Source: Aspidapion aeneum
Taxonomy: Eukaryota; Arthropoda; Insecta; Coleoptera; Brentidae
Direction: 5' to 3'
NCBI GenBank assembly: GCA_963576565.1
Contig: OY755048.1
Span: forward strand, 10,703,984-10,767,983
DNA: 64,000 bases
A program made the translations under genes and the position numbers. Positions 24,823-35,063 of this stretch are shown in pieces; positions within the stretch are counted from its first letter, which is position 1, and every line of letters starts with the position of its first letter. Below the pieces are notes generated by a model, which ran no database searches, was not told the origin of the DNA, and saw nothing but the letters and a program-made list of their open reading frames with translations.

Positions 24823-24957
24823 TTTGACAAATATTCTAAAAGTAAACGTATACGAAAAACATTTCCGTAAAATAAAGAATTACGGGCTTATTGGCCTAAG
24901 TATTGGATTTGTGTTAGATCGAACAAATCCATTTATTTCCTTTTCTTTTTGATTTAG
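24326..24957. other. Upstream region of the LRR gene, with (TA)n tract
   Basis: It contains an inverted trace of 'acatgaaatgtttttgttat' (24336), a copy of the 'ctcactctggaatca' repeat (about 24508) and a (TA)n microsatellite at about 24766-24821. The last bases before the ATG read 'ttccttttctttttgatttag', a good 3' splice site. The ATG may therefore open the second exon, with an unlocated 5'-UTR exon upstream. I cannot place a promoter. Confidence 0.5.
24766..24821. repeat. (TA)n microsatellite
   Basis: About 55 bp of alternating AT, 140 bp upstream of the LRR start codon. Confidence 0.95.
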
Positions 24958-25273
24958 ATGAAGTGGAATTTCGTCCTAGTTCTGGTGGCCAGCACTTTTT
25001 TGCCGGGGATTTTTCCCTTTAATGGCGAGCAAGCCGAGCAAGAGTGTCCAGATGACTGCGACTGTCATTATTTCCGAATTAACTGGGTGACGGACTGTTC
25101 CGATAGCAACCTAACGGAAATACCTTACGACGAGCTCAGTCCCAACGTTTACGTGTTAGACCTTAACGAGAATTTGATATCGCAAATTAAACCCTTCCCC
25201 CCCGACATCAAAATGCGTCGCCTTCAGATGTCCGGCAATCAAATGACCGAACTAAAAAAGGAATCTTTCAAAG
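24958..25273 (+). CDS. LRR transmembrane protein, exon with start codon
   Basis: Encodes residues 1-105 plus one base of codon 106. The product begins with a hydrophobic signal peptide ('MKWNFVLVLVASTFLPGIFP'). A cysteine-rich LRR N-terminal cap follows ('CPDDCDCHYFRINWVTDC'), then the first leucine-rich repeats ('VYVLDLNENLI', 'MRRLQMSGNQMTEL'). The exon ends at a 'gtcagt' donor (phase 1). Joined with the two exons below it gives 756 aa with no stop. The overall layout is that of insect cell-surface LRR proteins: extracellular LRR domain, one membrane pass, short tail. The ligand and exact orthologue are not evident. The start is chosen for the signal peptide and the acceptor-like sequence just upstream. 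A roughly 1.9-kb transposon-rich intron follows. Confidence 0.88.
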
Positions 25274-26088
25274 GTCAGTCAGTACTTTTTTTTTCATATT
25301 TTCTTTCATGACCATCCCAACACGGCAAGAACGAGGCTTTTTATTGTAAAAATGGGTATTTTCTCAAAGCGTTCGTCATCTTTAATTTTTACAAAATGTC
25401 AATTTTAGATATGAGGTCATATAGCCTGAAGCTTTATCTTTCCAGTAAGCCAATACTCTTTGAAATCCGACAAGTGGTAAAAAATTTATGTAATAAAAGC
25501 CAAAGTGCTACCCTGTTGGACCACCCTTTAGAAATAAGCGTCAAGCAAAGTAACTGATTGTCAAAACTAAAACTATTTGATTATACCTAAATACTAAAAA
25601 TGTATCCTACTTTACAGTACAGTACAGAGTTAAAATGTCGACATCCATAACACAGAGTATGATACTCGTACTCCCATGTATTTTTCAACGCTGAATCCGA
25701 ATCCGGGTTTAAAAAAGTCCGTAATTATCTGGTCAGTTCATATGAAATCAATGAAAAAATAAATGGATCCATGACGGCTCAGGTATCTTCCTAGCCAATT
25801 AGCACTAAAACCGCATATTGATACAATGCTTCATTAAAAAGTTTGGATTTTTTCAATTTTTTAAATGTTCTGTCATTAGCATTTAAAAAAATGCTCATTT
25901 TGCTTAAACATGTATTACACTAAATTAAAAATCTCGAGAACTACTTACTACTTCTAGTCTAGAGACTTTTTTTACCCTGGATTCAGATTCAGCGACGAAA
26001 AATACATGGGAATTTTATGGGGGTTGTATAATTGTTACCAGTTTTTCTAAATTTTATAGATGATAACAACAGTTTTTCGTGGCTAAGC
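25274..26088. other. LRR gene intron 1, first part, with small foldback
   Basis: No coding evidence. It contains a MITE-like foldback: 25673-25720 ('cccatgtatttttcaacgct') and 25963-26010 are inverted copies about 48 bp long and about 240 bp apart. Confidence 0.7.
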
Positions 26089-27132
26089 GTGTATAGAAAG
26101 ATTTTGTTTCTCTTGTATTTTTCCGTGGCCAGCTCAAAACCAGCACCCACGGGGGTCCAAGATCAAATGGACACATATTAAGCGTTGACAGTTAACTGTT
26201 TGGTCGTTATTGGACTCTTCAAGCATTTGTAAAACAAAAGAAAATAGTGAGGAGTATGGCAGAGGTATCTCAGTCTACAAGCTGTTTAACTTTATTTAAA
26301 AAATACAAAATCCTTAATCTACCATGCCTTTACATCTATCAAATAGTCTTATTTGTAAAAAACAATGAAACAAAACTAATAAAAAACAGCAGCATTCATA
26401 ATTATGAAACAAAAAGTAGACATCAAGCACACTTGCCATACTCCAGACCCAGCATTAGCTAGAACTCACCAATGTTTATTGGAATAAAATGCTTTAATAA
26501 AATACAAAATCTTTTTAAAAAACTTGAAAATTCCCTTAAAAATACTTGATTAGAAAAATGTTTCTAGACAATGGAAGAATTTTTTAATACCTAAAAAAAC
26601 AAAAGATAACGTAAATATAAACAGCTTCTATTTCCAGCTCTGATACATAGTCTTAAATGCTTTATGATGAAAAATTAATTGTGTTTTTGTAAATATATGT
26701 TATGTAAAAACGTTTTTATACACTAAATGTACTTTGTAGTGCTCTTCTATATTTGACTAGTCTGATAAGTTATAAGTTGTACCTTTTAGATGAATAAATG
26801 CTATTTGATTTGATTTCATTCAGAACAATGCATGGTCAATGTGATACTTTTGTAAAGCTAAAGAGACGTATATAAATCTCATCATCATTGTTAAGAGAAA
26901 TTAAAAATAATGCCTGCGATGGTACCGTATGCTTTTTACACAAGTGGCGACATCTACCAAATACAAAATAAACTGCCAGAGTAAAAACAAGAGGCAGGCA
27001 GATGGATCACTTAAGGAGGAAATAGTTCTCAACACAAAACTTAATAAGTGTCTATTGGATCTTGGACCCCCGGGGTTGTAAAACTTTTGAGCTGCCCACG
27101 GAAAAATTCAAGAGAAACAAAATCTTTCTATA
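26089..27132. mobile_element. TIR element in LRR intron 1 carrying a LINE fragment
   Basis: The inverted arms 26089-26182 and 27040-27132 match closely ('tatagaaagattttgtttct', 'gggggtccaagatc' and complements). The interior contains the 3' end of a LINE, described next. No transposase is seen and target duplications are not clear. Confidence 0.75.
26247..26820 (+). pseudogene. 3' end of a non-LTR retrotransposon
   Basis: The frame from 26247 encodes a segment ('ILNLPCLYIYQIVLFVKNN', 'IHNYETKSRHQAHLPY') matching the C-terminal tail common to Jockey/CR1-like LINE polyproteins. After a stop, the same frame continues with 'PMFIGIKCFNKIQNLFKKL', also typical. A 3' UTR and a short tandem tail 'atttgatttgattt' (about 26803-26817) follow. 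Only the extreme 3' end survives and it has a stop, so it is a dead fragment. Confidence 0.7.
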
Positions 27133-27190
27133 TCGGCTTTTTTATGGATGATTATAATAAATAATTACAATTTTTTTTGTTCATTCCTAG

Positions 27191-27260
27191 GGCTACAGTA
27201 TTTAATAGACGCAGATTTCTCCGGAAACCACATTAGGATAGTAGACCCAGATCTATTCGA
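27191..27260 (+). CDS. LRR transmembrane protein, short middle exon
   Basis: A 70-bp exon bounded by 'tcattcctag' and a 'gtaagt' donor. It completes codon 106 (GGG) and encodes one leucine-rich repeat ('LQYLIDADFSGNHIRIVDPD'). It ends in phase 2 ('ga'), which joins in frame to the 'g' opening the third exon. Phase agreement on both sides and the LRR spacing support it although it is short. Confidence 0.85.
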
Positions 27261-27672
27261 GTAAGTCAAATAAATGTTTATCCTAAAAATTCTCTTACAT
27301 ACAACAGGGGCGTCTCTAGGAACCTTATTTAGGAGGGGAAATCTCATAATAAATATTGCATAAAACTATTTTGCATAGTGACCAGAAGGTGTATTCTGTG
27401 TGTAACAACTAGTGTTGTAGAATTTTTAGAAATATATTTTCCGAAATATTTCCGGTAATATTTCCTGAAACATTGGAAATATATTGAAATATTGGAAATA
27501 TATGAAATATTAAAAAAATAAGAAAAAAGGGAATATTTATTTTTAAAAATCATAACAATACACCGGAAAACGCAGAAGGCTTATTACATTAACACAAATC
27601 AGAAGTTATTCTTCAAACAAATAAACAGAAATAAGGTCAAATTTGTACAACAAAAATCTTATTCTTGACACA

Positions 27673-27776
27673 CTACACTAGTCGAGCAAGAGGGATATCT
27701 TCATTGCTGTCATCAGCATCACACACAATAACATCGTCCTGCCAGTCTACTTCCTCAAAATCTTCAATAGTATGGG
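27673..27776 (-). pseudogene. Acidic C-terminal coding remnant
   Basis: On the - strand an open frame of about 33 codons ends at a stop at 27673-27675. It reads 'IEDFEEVDWQDDVIVCDADD' followed by 'SNEDIPLARLV'. A tail of acidic residues ending in 'DIPLARL' resembles the C-termini of some transposase-derived or BED/THAP-type proteins, but I cannot assign it. No matching upstream exon was found. It may be the remnant of the gene once carried by the surrounding hAT-like element. Confidence 0.4.
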
Positions 27777-27887
27777 AAATAAAAATTGTTCTATAGTAAG
27801 TTTAATGCTTATAAGGTTAGAAAATATAAAAGATAATATTTTTTAAATATTTCCAATATTGTAAATTGAAGAAATAGTCCATGTTGG

Positions 27888-28005
27888 GTGGAGGTGATTT
27901 ATAAATCAAACAAGTTCAGTCGTTCTCCACTAGTTTAATTTTTTACAACTACATGTTTCGAGAGCATAAGCTCTCATCTTCAGGTTGTATACTGAATTAT
28001 TTATA
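27888..28005 (-). repeat. Penelope/hammerhead-like block, left copy
   Basis: On the - strand it reads 'acaacctgaagatgagagct', a small stem 'gagagcttatgctctc', then 'gaaacatgtagttgtaaaaa'. This resembles the hammerhead-like 'CTGA...GAAAC' block near the ends of Penelope-like retroelements, but the core is not canonical (CTGAAGATGA instead of CTGATGA). The same block occurs inverted at 32892-33000. Confidence 0.5.
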
Positions 28006-28083
28006 ATATAAGAACAACCCAAACTTAAGACCTAAAAGAATGAACCTTACCTTGATGGAGTTATTCCATCGCCATTGACTACA

Positions 28084-29006
28084 TTTTGTAGGCTCAAAAA
28101 GTTTTACAGCAGCATGTGCAATGAAGCAGTACAATGTATTACAGCAGCATGTGTAAAGAAGCAGCACAACAAATTACAGCAACATGCGTAAGATAATCGA
28201 ACAGCTAGTGGGGAACTGAAAATAAAGAGAAAGCAATCAACCAACTCTCTCACAACAACCTCTTTTTCTTTTTTTTGGATTTTTTCGGTATGTACAACCT
28301 AAAAGTCATACACATATAAAAATTAAAAAAAGGGTTTTCTTTCTTCTTTGACTTTTTGAGAAAGAAAAATTATATAATGAACTGAAAGAGAAAAAAGAGG
28401 GGTGAATCAAACTTTCATTCTATGGGAGGAGAATGAGTTCTTTTGGAGGGATAAACCTTTGACATTTATGGACAGTTCAAACAAAACTTAGAACCGGGTG
28501 AAAGAGGGAGCAACTAACCAGCTGTCTATTCTGACCTTCTGTCAAAAGTGTCGAACGGCCATCTTTCCTTTTATGCACTTGACGGTGAAGAACTGGGAAA
28601 AATTTTTTAGTGAAAGTTAAACTCAAATTTTTATCCGTTTCAATGAGTCTTTTAAAATTAAAATCCAACCCCTTCCGCTGGGGAAGGGTTAACACATTTT
28701 TGAACATTAGGGAGTGGTAGAAGTTTTTTTTTTCTTTTTTTTTTTGATTTTTTCGGTAAGTACAACCTAAAAGTCATACACATATAAAAATTAAAAAAGG
28801 GTTTTCTTTCTTCTTTGACTTCTTGAGAAAGAACATTTATGGACAGTTGGTTGATTGCTTTCTCTTTATTTTCAGTTCCCCACTAGCTGTTCGATTATCT
28901 TACGCATGTTGCTGTAATTGGTTGTGCTTCTTCTTTGCACATGCTGCTGTAATACATTGTACTGCTTCATTGCACATGCTGCTGTAAAATTTTTTGAGCC
29001 TACAAA
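28084..29006. mobile_element. Foldback element with ~158-bp inverted arms
   Basis: The arms 28084-28242 and 28849-29006 are near-perfect inverted copies, starting with 'tttgtaggctcaaaaa' and including 'cagcagcatgtg' and 'gctagtggggaactgaaaat'. Inside, 28268-28372 and 28741-28838 are direct copies ('gtacaacctaaaagtcatac'). No target duplication is obvious. No coding capacity; the frame at 28477-28707 has no recognisable domain. Confidence 0.85.
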
Positions 29007-30939
29007 TGCGCGGAGTGTGTGTGAGTGAATACGTGTACTTCAAAAGCACAGACCGCGCTGCAACAAATTTTGCAAGTCAATACGTCACGGCGAACGCGCA
29101 AAACATTTTCCGAGGCTTGTCGGTAAATCGGAATACCACAAAGAGATTTATTCCTTCTTGTTTGTTCAGTGGGTGCAGTCGTTTTTTTTTTACTTGGCAA
29201 TTAAGAAATTGAATGGACCATCCATCTCCCGCACAACGCTCAAAAAGTATTGAACCTTCATATCCTTAATTTCAATACGCATCTGATTATTCAGCTGACA
29301 AAACATATGTAAACTACGACATTGAGGAAAATTTTTTAAATTAATTTATGCGGTTCGGTTCATTTAATTTAGTTACTAAGTAAAAAAAACTTTACCACTA
29401 GTTAATATGTTTGAATAATAATAAATAAATATTAAACTTATTTTATTAGAAAGAATGCATTTATCATTCATTTAGCATTACTCGTAGATAGGTGCGTTTC
29501 TACAAACATTGAGTCAAGGTGGGGGAGGGAGAGGTAGAGGGAAGTAGTAAAATGCTGTTGAAAATTTCTTAAACCGTGTGCAGAAAGAAGTTTTGAAATC
29601 GCTCCATATTTGTGAAAGTTATGCGAATATGGTTTTTGAAGAGGGTGAGGGCGAATGACAGGCGGCGAGATGGCTAGGACATGACATATTTTAAATAGAG
29701 ACCCTGTATGTATGACATATTTAAAATATGTCATACATACAGGGTCTCTAGCTAGGACCAGGGAGGACTACAAAGTAATTACAGCAAATTTTGTATGCCT
29801 TAACTCCTACATCATGTGACAAAATATGTACCTCATATATATGTAAAAAGTGCCGTTTACAAACAACCAAAAGTTTTTTTAATTTTAGGGATTTGTGTCA
29901 TATTGTTTTTGTATGTCTAAAGTTGTAGCTATTGACAGAACAAAAAAGAAAACAATTGAATCAGCTCAAGATTTTTTAGTAGCACATTTATAAAAAGTGG
30001 GCAGTACCCGGTGTACCCTACCTTTGATTCTGTGTGCCATCTTGGAATTTGATACCGGACAAAAAATATTTTTGATCAAAACCCAGACCAATTCGTTCAA
30101 AAGTGATAATAAAAATCATTTCATGCCTTTTTTTTGGGCCACCCGGTATATTTAACTTTATTTCATGTTTCAATAAGGGCATTGCAGGTCTCTATAACTA
30201 TAAAACCAACTCGTTGTTTTGATACTTTAAATAGGTAGTGTAGACTAGTGAAAGGGTGTTGCTAAAAAACGTAGAGCAATAGCTAAGCGATCTTGAACAG
30301 GTATAGCATGTCGAAAGTTGGGTATCTTTCTTGAATATTTTAGGACCCACTAGACAAATTAAGTTTTCAAAATCCTCTGCAGATATTCTGGTAAAGTTTT
30401 TGAAATGTAATTAGTCCATATCTCTCAGTAAACTTAAATTTTGTCTTTGTAAATACAGACGTCTGGACCATTCTTTTCGCTGCTCTTTTTTATTTTTTCT
30501 TCGCAAACTCTCAATAATCAGAAGAGCGCCGCTACAACCGCGTCGTCATCATCCATCACGGTTGACGGTGATACTGAGTTAAAATAGCGAGAATACAGGA
30601 CGCAGAGCAAATGCTATATACCAATTAAAACCGTAATTTCAGAAAAATGAGCCAATCACATTGCATCTGTACACCTGGTGAATTGCAGATTTTCACTCGA
30701 CGTGGACTACGATAACCTACTTGCTATTAGGGAAGTGTTGAATTGATTAATAATCACTTTTCCTAATTTCCACTAAATTTGACTTGTGCAGCGTTAAAAA
30801 TCAATCGGTGTGTGGGTAAGTTGAAATATTGTTTGCCACCATGTCATTTAAGAAAAGTAAACTACTAATCCGATTATAATGAGAATTTTAAAAATAGTAA
30901 ATAAAGAAAAATAATCAAAAATAATTTGCAAATAAAATA
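29007..30939. other. LRR intron 2 segment without a gene
   Basis: Contains the perfect palindrome at 29697-29749. A fragment ending 'gggccacccggtata' at about 30138 resembles the terminus of the foldback at 61455-63095. A moderately GC-rich segment at 30470-30810 ends with 'gtgtgtgggtaagttg', which looks like a splice donor. An alternative 5' exon there is possible but unsupported. Confidence 0.45.
29697..29749. repeat. 53-bp near-perfect palindrome
   Basis: The arms 29697-29722 and 29724-29749 are exact 26-nt complements around a single A ('agagaccctgtatgtatgac' and complement). It is flanked by 'gctaggac' on both sides, and the left flank carries a further 'gacatattttaaat' copy. This could be a template-switch product. 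Confidence 0.9.
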
Positions 30940-31120
30940 CTCTCCCAATTTTTGGGCACCTAAGCTAACACAATTAATGTATGTATAATATAGGTAATTT
31001 TAACTAATTTTGGTCCACAAAAAAAACCCCTTTGCGACACCCGGGGACCCGACCAGTGTACCAGTGTAATACCAAGTATAATGTTTTAGCTCACACGTAT
31101 ACTATAAGTAGGGTGAGCTA

Positions 31121-31215
31121 TGGTGTCTGTCTGTCCGTCTGTCCATCTGTCCGTCTGTCCGACTGTCCGTCTGACCGTCTGTCCGTCCGTCTGTCCATCT
31201 GTCCGTCCGTCCGTC
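31121..31215 (+). repeat. (GTCY)n microsatellite
   Basis: Imperfect GTCT/GTCC/GTCA mix, about 95 bp. Its mixed pyrimidine composition resembles the GTCY tract described for Drosophila mini-me elements. Confidence 0.85.
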
Positions 31216-31334
31216 TTTTTATTTTGCAGTTCTTGTGTTATCTTTATTATTTAATATTGTTATTATCCTTTTACCAATACCTACAGTTTTATTCTAAATG
31301 ACTCTAAATATTGAATAAACTTACTTAATTTAGA

Positions 31335-31372
31335 TATATAGATATATATAATATATATATATATATATATAG

Positions 31373-31410
<38 letters not shown>
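31335..31410. repeat. (TA)n-rich tract
   Basis: Interrupted AT dinucleotide repeat ('atatatataatatatat') leading straight into the octamer array. Confidence 0.9.
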
Positions 31411-31414
<4 letters not shown>

Positions 31415-32300
31415 TGTATTTCTGTATGTCTGTAAGTCTGTAAGTCTGTATGTCTGTATGTCTGTATGTCTGTATGTCTGTGTGTCTGTATGTCTGTATG
31501 TCTGTATGTCTGTATGTCTGTATGTCTGTATGTCTGTATGTCTGTATGTCTGTATGTCTGTATGTCTGTATGTCTGTATGTCTGTATGTCTGTATGTCTG
31601 TATGTCTGTATGTCTGTATGTCTGTATGTCTGTATGTCTGTATGTCTGTATGTCTGTATGTCTGTATGTCTGTATGTCTGTATGTCTGTATGTCTGTATG
31701 TCTGTATGTCTGTATGTCTGTATGTCTGTATGTTTGTATGTCTGTATGTCTGTATGTCTGTATGTCTGTATGTCTGTATGTCTGTATGTCTGTATGTCTG
31801 TATGTCTGTATGTCTGTATGTCTGTATGTCTGTATGTCTGTATGTCTGTATGTCTGTATGTCTGTATGTCTGTATGTCTGTATGTCTGTATGTCTGTATG
31901 TCTGTATGTCTGTATGTCTGTATGTCTGTATGTCTGTATGTCTGTATGTCTGTATGTCTGTATGTCTGTATGTCTGTATGTCTGTATGTCTGTATGTCTG
32001 TATGTCTGTATGTCTGTATGTCTGTATGTCTGTATGTCTGTATGTCTGTATGTCTGTATGTCTGTATGTCTGTATGTCTGTATGTCTGTATGTCTGTATG
32101 TCTGTATGTCTGTATGTCTGTATGTCTGTATGTCTGTATGTCTGTATGTCTGTATGTCTGTATGTCTGTATGTCTGTATGTCTGTATGTCTGTATGTCTG
32201 TATGTCTGTATGTCTGTATGTCTGTATGTCTGTATGTCTGTATGTCTGTATGTCTGTATGTCTGTATGTCTGTATGTCTGTATGTCTGTCTGTCTGTATG
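31411..32300 (+). repeat. (TGTATGTC)n array, ~890 bp
   Basis: About 110 units of 'tgtatgtc', nearly perfect. The deviations visible are 'tgtctgtg' near 31480, 'tgtttgta' near 31731 and 'tgtctgtctgta' at the right end. The long frames on both strands here are repeat translations only. Confidence 0.97.
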
Positions 32301-32316
32301 CATACATGTGAGCTAA

Positions 32317-32574
32317 AAATTAAAAAATATCATTATCAAATTATTTTTTTAAATTTTACGCAATTTCAAAAATCATATCGAAAAAAGTTTATTAAAGATT
32401 AACTTTATGTAAATCATCATTTTATATTCTACAGAAGCGCACCTTTTGAGGATATGCCCACATACAAGGACCCTGGAATTTCTGTTCGATTTATATTTAC
32501 CTGTAGTTTATGTGATTTCCGCGAGGGAAGTGTTGGAAATCTTGTTTTCATTTCTTTTTAGTGACTTTGGTCGG
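32317..32574. other. No gene seen between copy D and the TA-element fragment
   Basis: AT-rich sequence with no recognised gene or repeat. The open frame at 32446-32640 has no domain and runs into the transposon fragment. Confidence 0.4.
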
Positions 32575-32735
32575 ACCCGAAAAGAGCCGCGGCTGTTTGT
32601 GTCGGTAGGGTTAAAATTATACCAGGAAGATTTTATATGAATTTGGATAACTTTTGAAGGGCAGAATCAAGCAAAATTTCACGAAATCGTTAGAACCCCG
32701 TATTAGGAGGTATTTCAAATGACCTTGCAAACACG
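32575..32735. mobile_element. TA-target element, copy 3 (partial)
   Basis: Matches the right part of copy 1 ('tcggtagggttaaaattata', 'cctaatacggggttc' in reverse), ending 'tatttcaaatgaccttgcaa'. Only about 160 bp remain, within the hAT-like element. Confidence 0.7.
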
Positions 32736-32891
32736 ACGATCTTTTGCGCGCGAATGTTTGTTGCATTCGGAGGAAAAAGATTGGAATGTTCGTAGTGTTT
32801 TGCGCGTTTGGAGTGATTTGTTGCAAGTCAGTACGCACCTTTATATTATAAATAATTGTAGGAACCGGGCATTTATTTCACCTATTTTATT

Positions 32892-33000
32892 TCAGTGTAC
32901 AACCTGAAGATGAGAGCTTATGCTCTCGAAACATGTAGTTGTAAAAAATTAAACTAGTAGAGAACGACTGAACTTGTTTGATTTATTTCTAATATTTCCA
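32892..33000 (+). repeat. Penelope/hammerhead-like block, right copy
   Basis: Inverted copy of 27888-28005, with 'ctgaagatgagagcttatg' then 'ctctcgaaacatgtagttg'. The small stem GAGAGC/GCTCTC is intact in both copies. Confidence 0.5.
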
Positions 33001-33094
33001 ATATTCCCGAGACACGTTCAGAAATTCCCAATATTTCCATTTTCTTGGAAATATTTCCGTTGGAAATATTTCCATTTACATCACTAGTAACAAC

Positions 33095-33879
33095 TAAATA
33101 TAGTTTAAGATTTACGGGGGACAATTTGCCCTTTTTCCCCTCCCGTAGATCCACGCATGCAGACAAACACAGGCGTAAAACGTTGTTTTAACACCTTAAA
33201 ATTTTATGGGGCAATTGTCGAGTTAATAAAAGCATTTTACAACTGGCTTTATGAAGTCCTGTCCTCCTTTTTACGTGCAGTGATAACAGTTTGCAAGTTA
33301 AATAGTAAATAGGAAAATTGTCATAATATCTCGAATTATTCACTTAAATCCTGTCTTACTCATTCATCAGGAACGAAAAAAAAACAAAAAAAATACATAA
33401 TAATATTATCATGCATCCGTCTGTCTGTCTGGCATTCTGTTGAGAAAATTGATGTCTCAAAATTTGATTTGTGTTGTTATATTAGCTGATTAGCTATAGC
33501 TAGCAGTCTGTGTATTAACTGTCAAAGGCAAAAAACATTTCACTTACTAGTTTGAAATTTTTCACGATTTTTGTCCATATATACTAAGACACAAAAAACG
33601 TTAAGTGACCTCCATCAGAGGGGTAGAGGACAATTCGATTCACCGCGGCCGATTTCCCGCATGCCTATTCGCCACAAAGACAATTCGCAGCCGGCCGATT
33701 CGCCGCGGGGACAATTCGCCCCGAGAATTTTTGTTTCAGTTTTACTTAAATATAACTTATTTTTTCTTAAATCATAGCTCGCCTGTCCTCATGTTGGGAG
33801 ATCAAAATCTGTGTTAACCCTAACAGTGGTCAATTGATCGCAAACATATTCTAACCGGTGTGTGGACCACCAACATTTG
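33095..33879. other. Intron 2 segment with GC-rich short repeats
   Basis: At 33625-33725 a GC-rich block repeats 'gacaattcgc' and 'ccgattcgccgcgg' in alternating order. At 33772-33870 lies a half copy of the palindrome found at 2871-3030 and 5131-5305 ('tcaattgatcgcaaac'). No gene. Confidence 0.6.
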
Positions 33880-34740
33880 CCTCCAATTTGGGTGGGAGGG
33901 CATGTGTGACGTCATAAATCCAAGATGGCGGCTGTTTCCATGTTTTTTTTCACAAACTTTGGCTTGCAACTTTTTCTAAATTATAGTTTTACAGAAAAAT
34001 TATTAATAGGTTTTTGGGTTGGGAACATTAACTAATATAGTGAAGAAATTATCTTTATATCTCAAAAACTAAGAATGATATAATTGTTTTTTTTTAATTA
34101 CAAACAAATAGTAACTACTCAAATTTGACGCCAAGCCCCGGCGACTTAAAATTAAGTTTTTTATTATCGACCGAGGGTAATCTTAAAATTTGTCGATCAA
34201 TCTTGAATTTTTTTAATATCTAAAAACAAAACAATATCGTTCTTGAGATACAAAGCTCATTGAAACAACAATTGAATTGCTGTTCTGTTGCAAAAAAATC
34301 ATAACTCACACAGTTTTTCGGTGTTGATGTTTGTGAAAAAAAACTGAAAAAATCACAATCTTGGATTTGTGACGTTACATACGCGCTTTACTCAAATTTG
34401 AGGCAAACACTTGACGAGTTCAAATTGAGTGATCCATAACCAATCGATTTGGAGTAGTCTAAAACTTCCTTTTTTTTGTTTTTTTTGGGTAAAAAAATAA
34501 CCATTTTTTAGTATTTAAAAAAAAATTATATCTTTGTTTGTTTTTAAGATATAAAGCTAATTTCTATACTATCTTAATTCATGTTCTATTGCAAACAAAA
34601 AACATAACAGTTTTTCTGTAAAACTAATTTTACAAAATGTATAAGGCAAAGTTAGTGAACAAACATGAAAAAAGCCGCCATATTGGATTTATGACGTCAC
34701 ACCAGCCCACTCAAATTGGAGGCAAAAACCCGATAACTTT
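33880..34740. mobile_element. Foldback element in LRR intron 2
   Basis: The outer arms are about 33880-34050 and 34590-34738, inverted copies of each other ('tttgcctccaatttg.gtggg', 'gtgacgtcataaatccaa', 'atggcggc'). A third related block at about 34360-34430 ('cttggatttgtgacgttaca') lies inverted inside. No coding capacity. Confidence 0.8.
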
Positions 34741-35063
34741 AAATTGTGTTATCTATTACCAATCGATCTAGCGTAGTTTAAAAATATCTTACACAACTAT
34801 CCCACAGGATACCACGCCTCTAAATTATAATGTTTGTAGCATTTTTCAAGAGCAATGATGTATTATATTGTTACGGGTTCCCAACGACAAATAAAACTCG
34901 CAAATGTCAAAAACGATATAGTCAATTTATTTAGACAATTATGTACAAAACACGCACTTAAAGTTACTAATAACTTGCTAATAACTCACTACTTTAATCG
35001 GCCTATTAACTTCGTGTTAATATCTCCCGATCACTACCGTTGGTTATCTTTGACTGACTTGAC
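34741..35063. other. Intron 2 segment, possible LTR-like start
   Basis: No gene. At about 34870 'tgttacgggttcccaacg' resembles the start of many Gypsy-type LTRs, but I could not match it to a second LTR, a target duplication or any coding region. Confidence 0.35.

Larger units (their letters stand above)
30940..32316 (+). mobile_element. Helitron/mini-me-like element, copy D (divergent)
   Basis: Starts 'actctcccaatttttgggca' and continues 'cctaagctaacac', matching the starts of copies B and C. A hairpin-type 'agctcacacgtatactata' and a (GTCY)n block (31121-31215) follow, then AT-rich DNA and a huge octamer array. It ends in 'catgtgagctaaaaat', matching the other copies' ends. The internal core is largely lost. 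Confidence 0.6.
27410..33086. mobile_element. hAT-like 5.7-kb element with 8-bp target duplication
   Basis: Terminal sequence 'tagtgttgta' at the left and the complement of 'tagtgatgta' at the right, flanked by exact 8-bp repeats 'gtaacaac' (27402-27409 and 33087-33094). Subterminal regions on both sides are rich in 'ggaaatatttcc'-type palindromes, plausible transposase-binding sites. Both arms then share a long inverted block (about 27890-28000 and 32890-33000). No hAT transposase is visible. The interior is filled with other elements: a foldback at 28084-29006, a Helitron-like copy at 30940-32316 and a TA-element fragment at 32575-32735. It lies inside intron 2 of the LRR gene. Confidence 0.72.

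Noticed and set aside
31281..32403. Long frames on both strands (up to 340 codons) of an octapeptide-like repeat
   Set aside because: Translation of the TGTATGTC array only; same reasoning as for the tetramer array.
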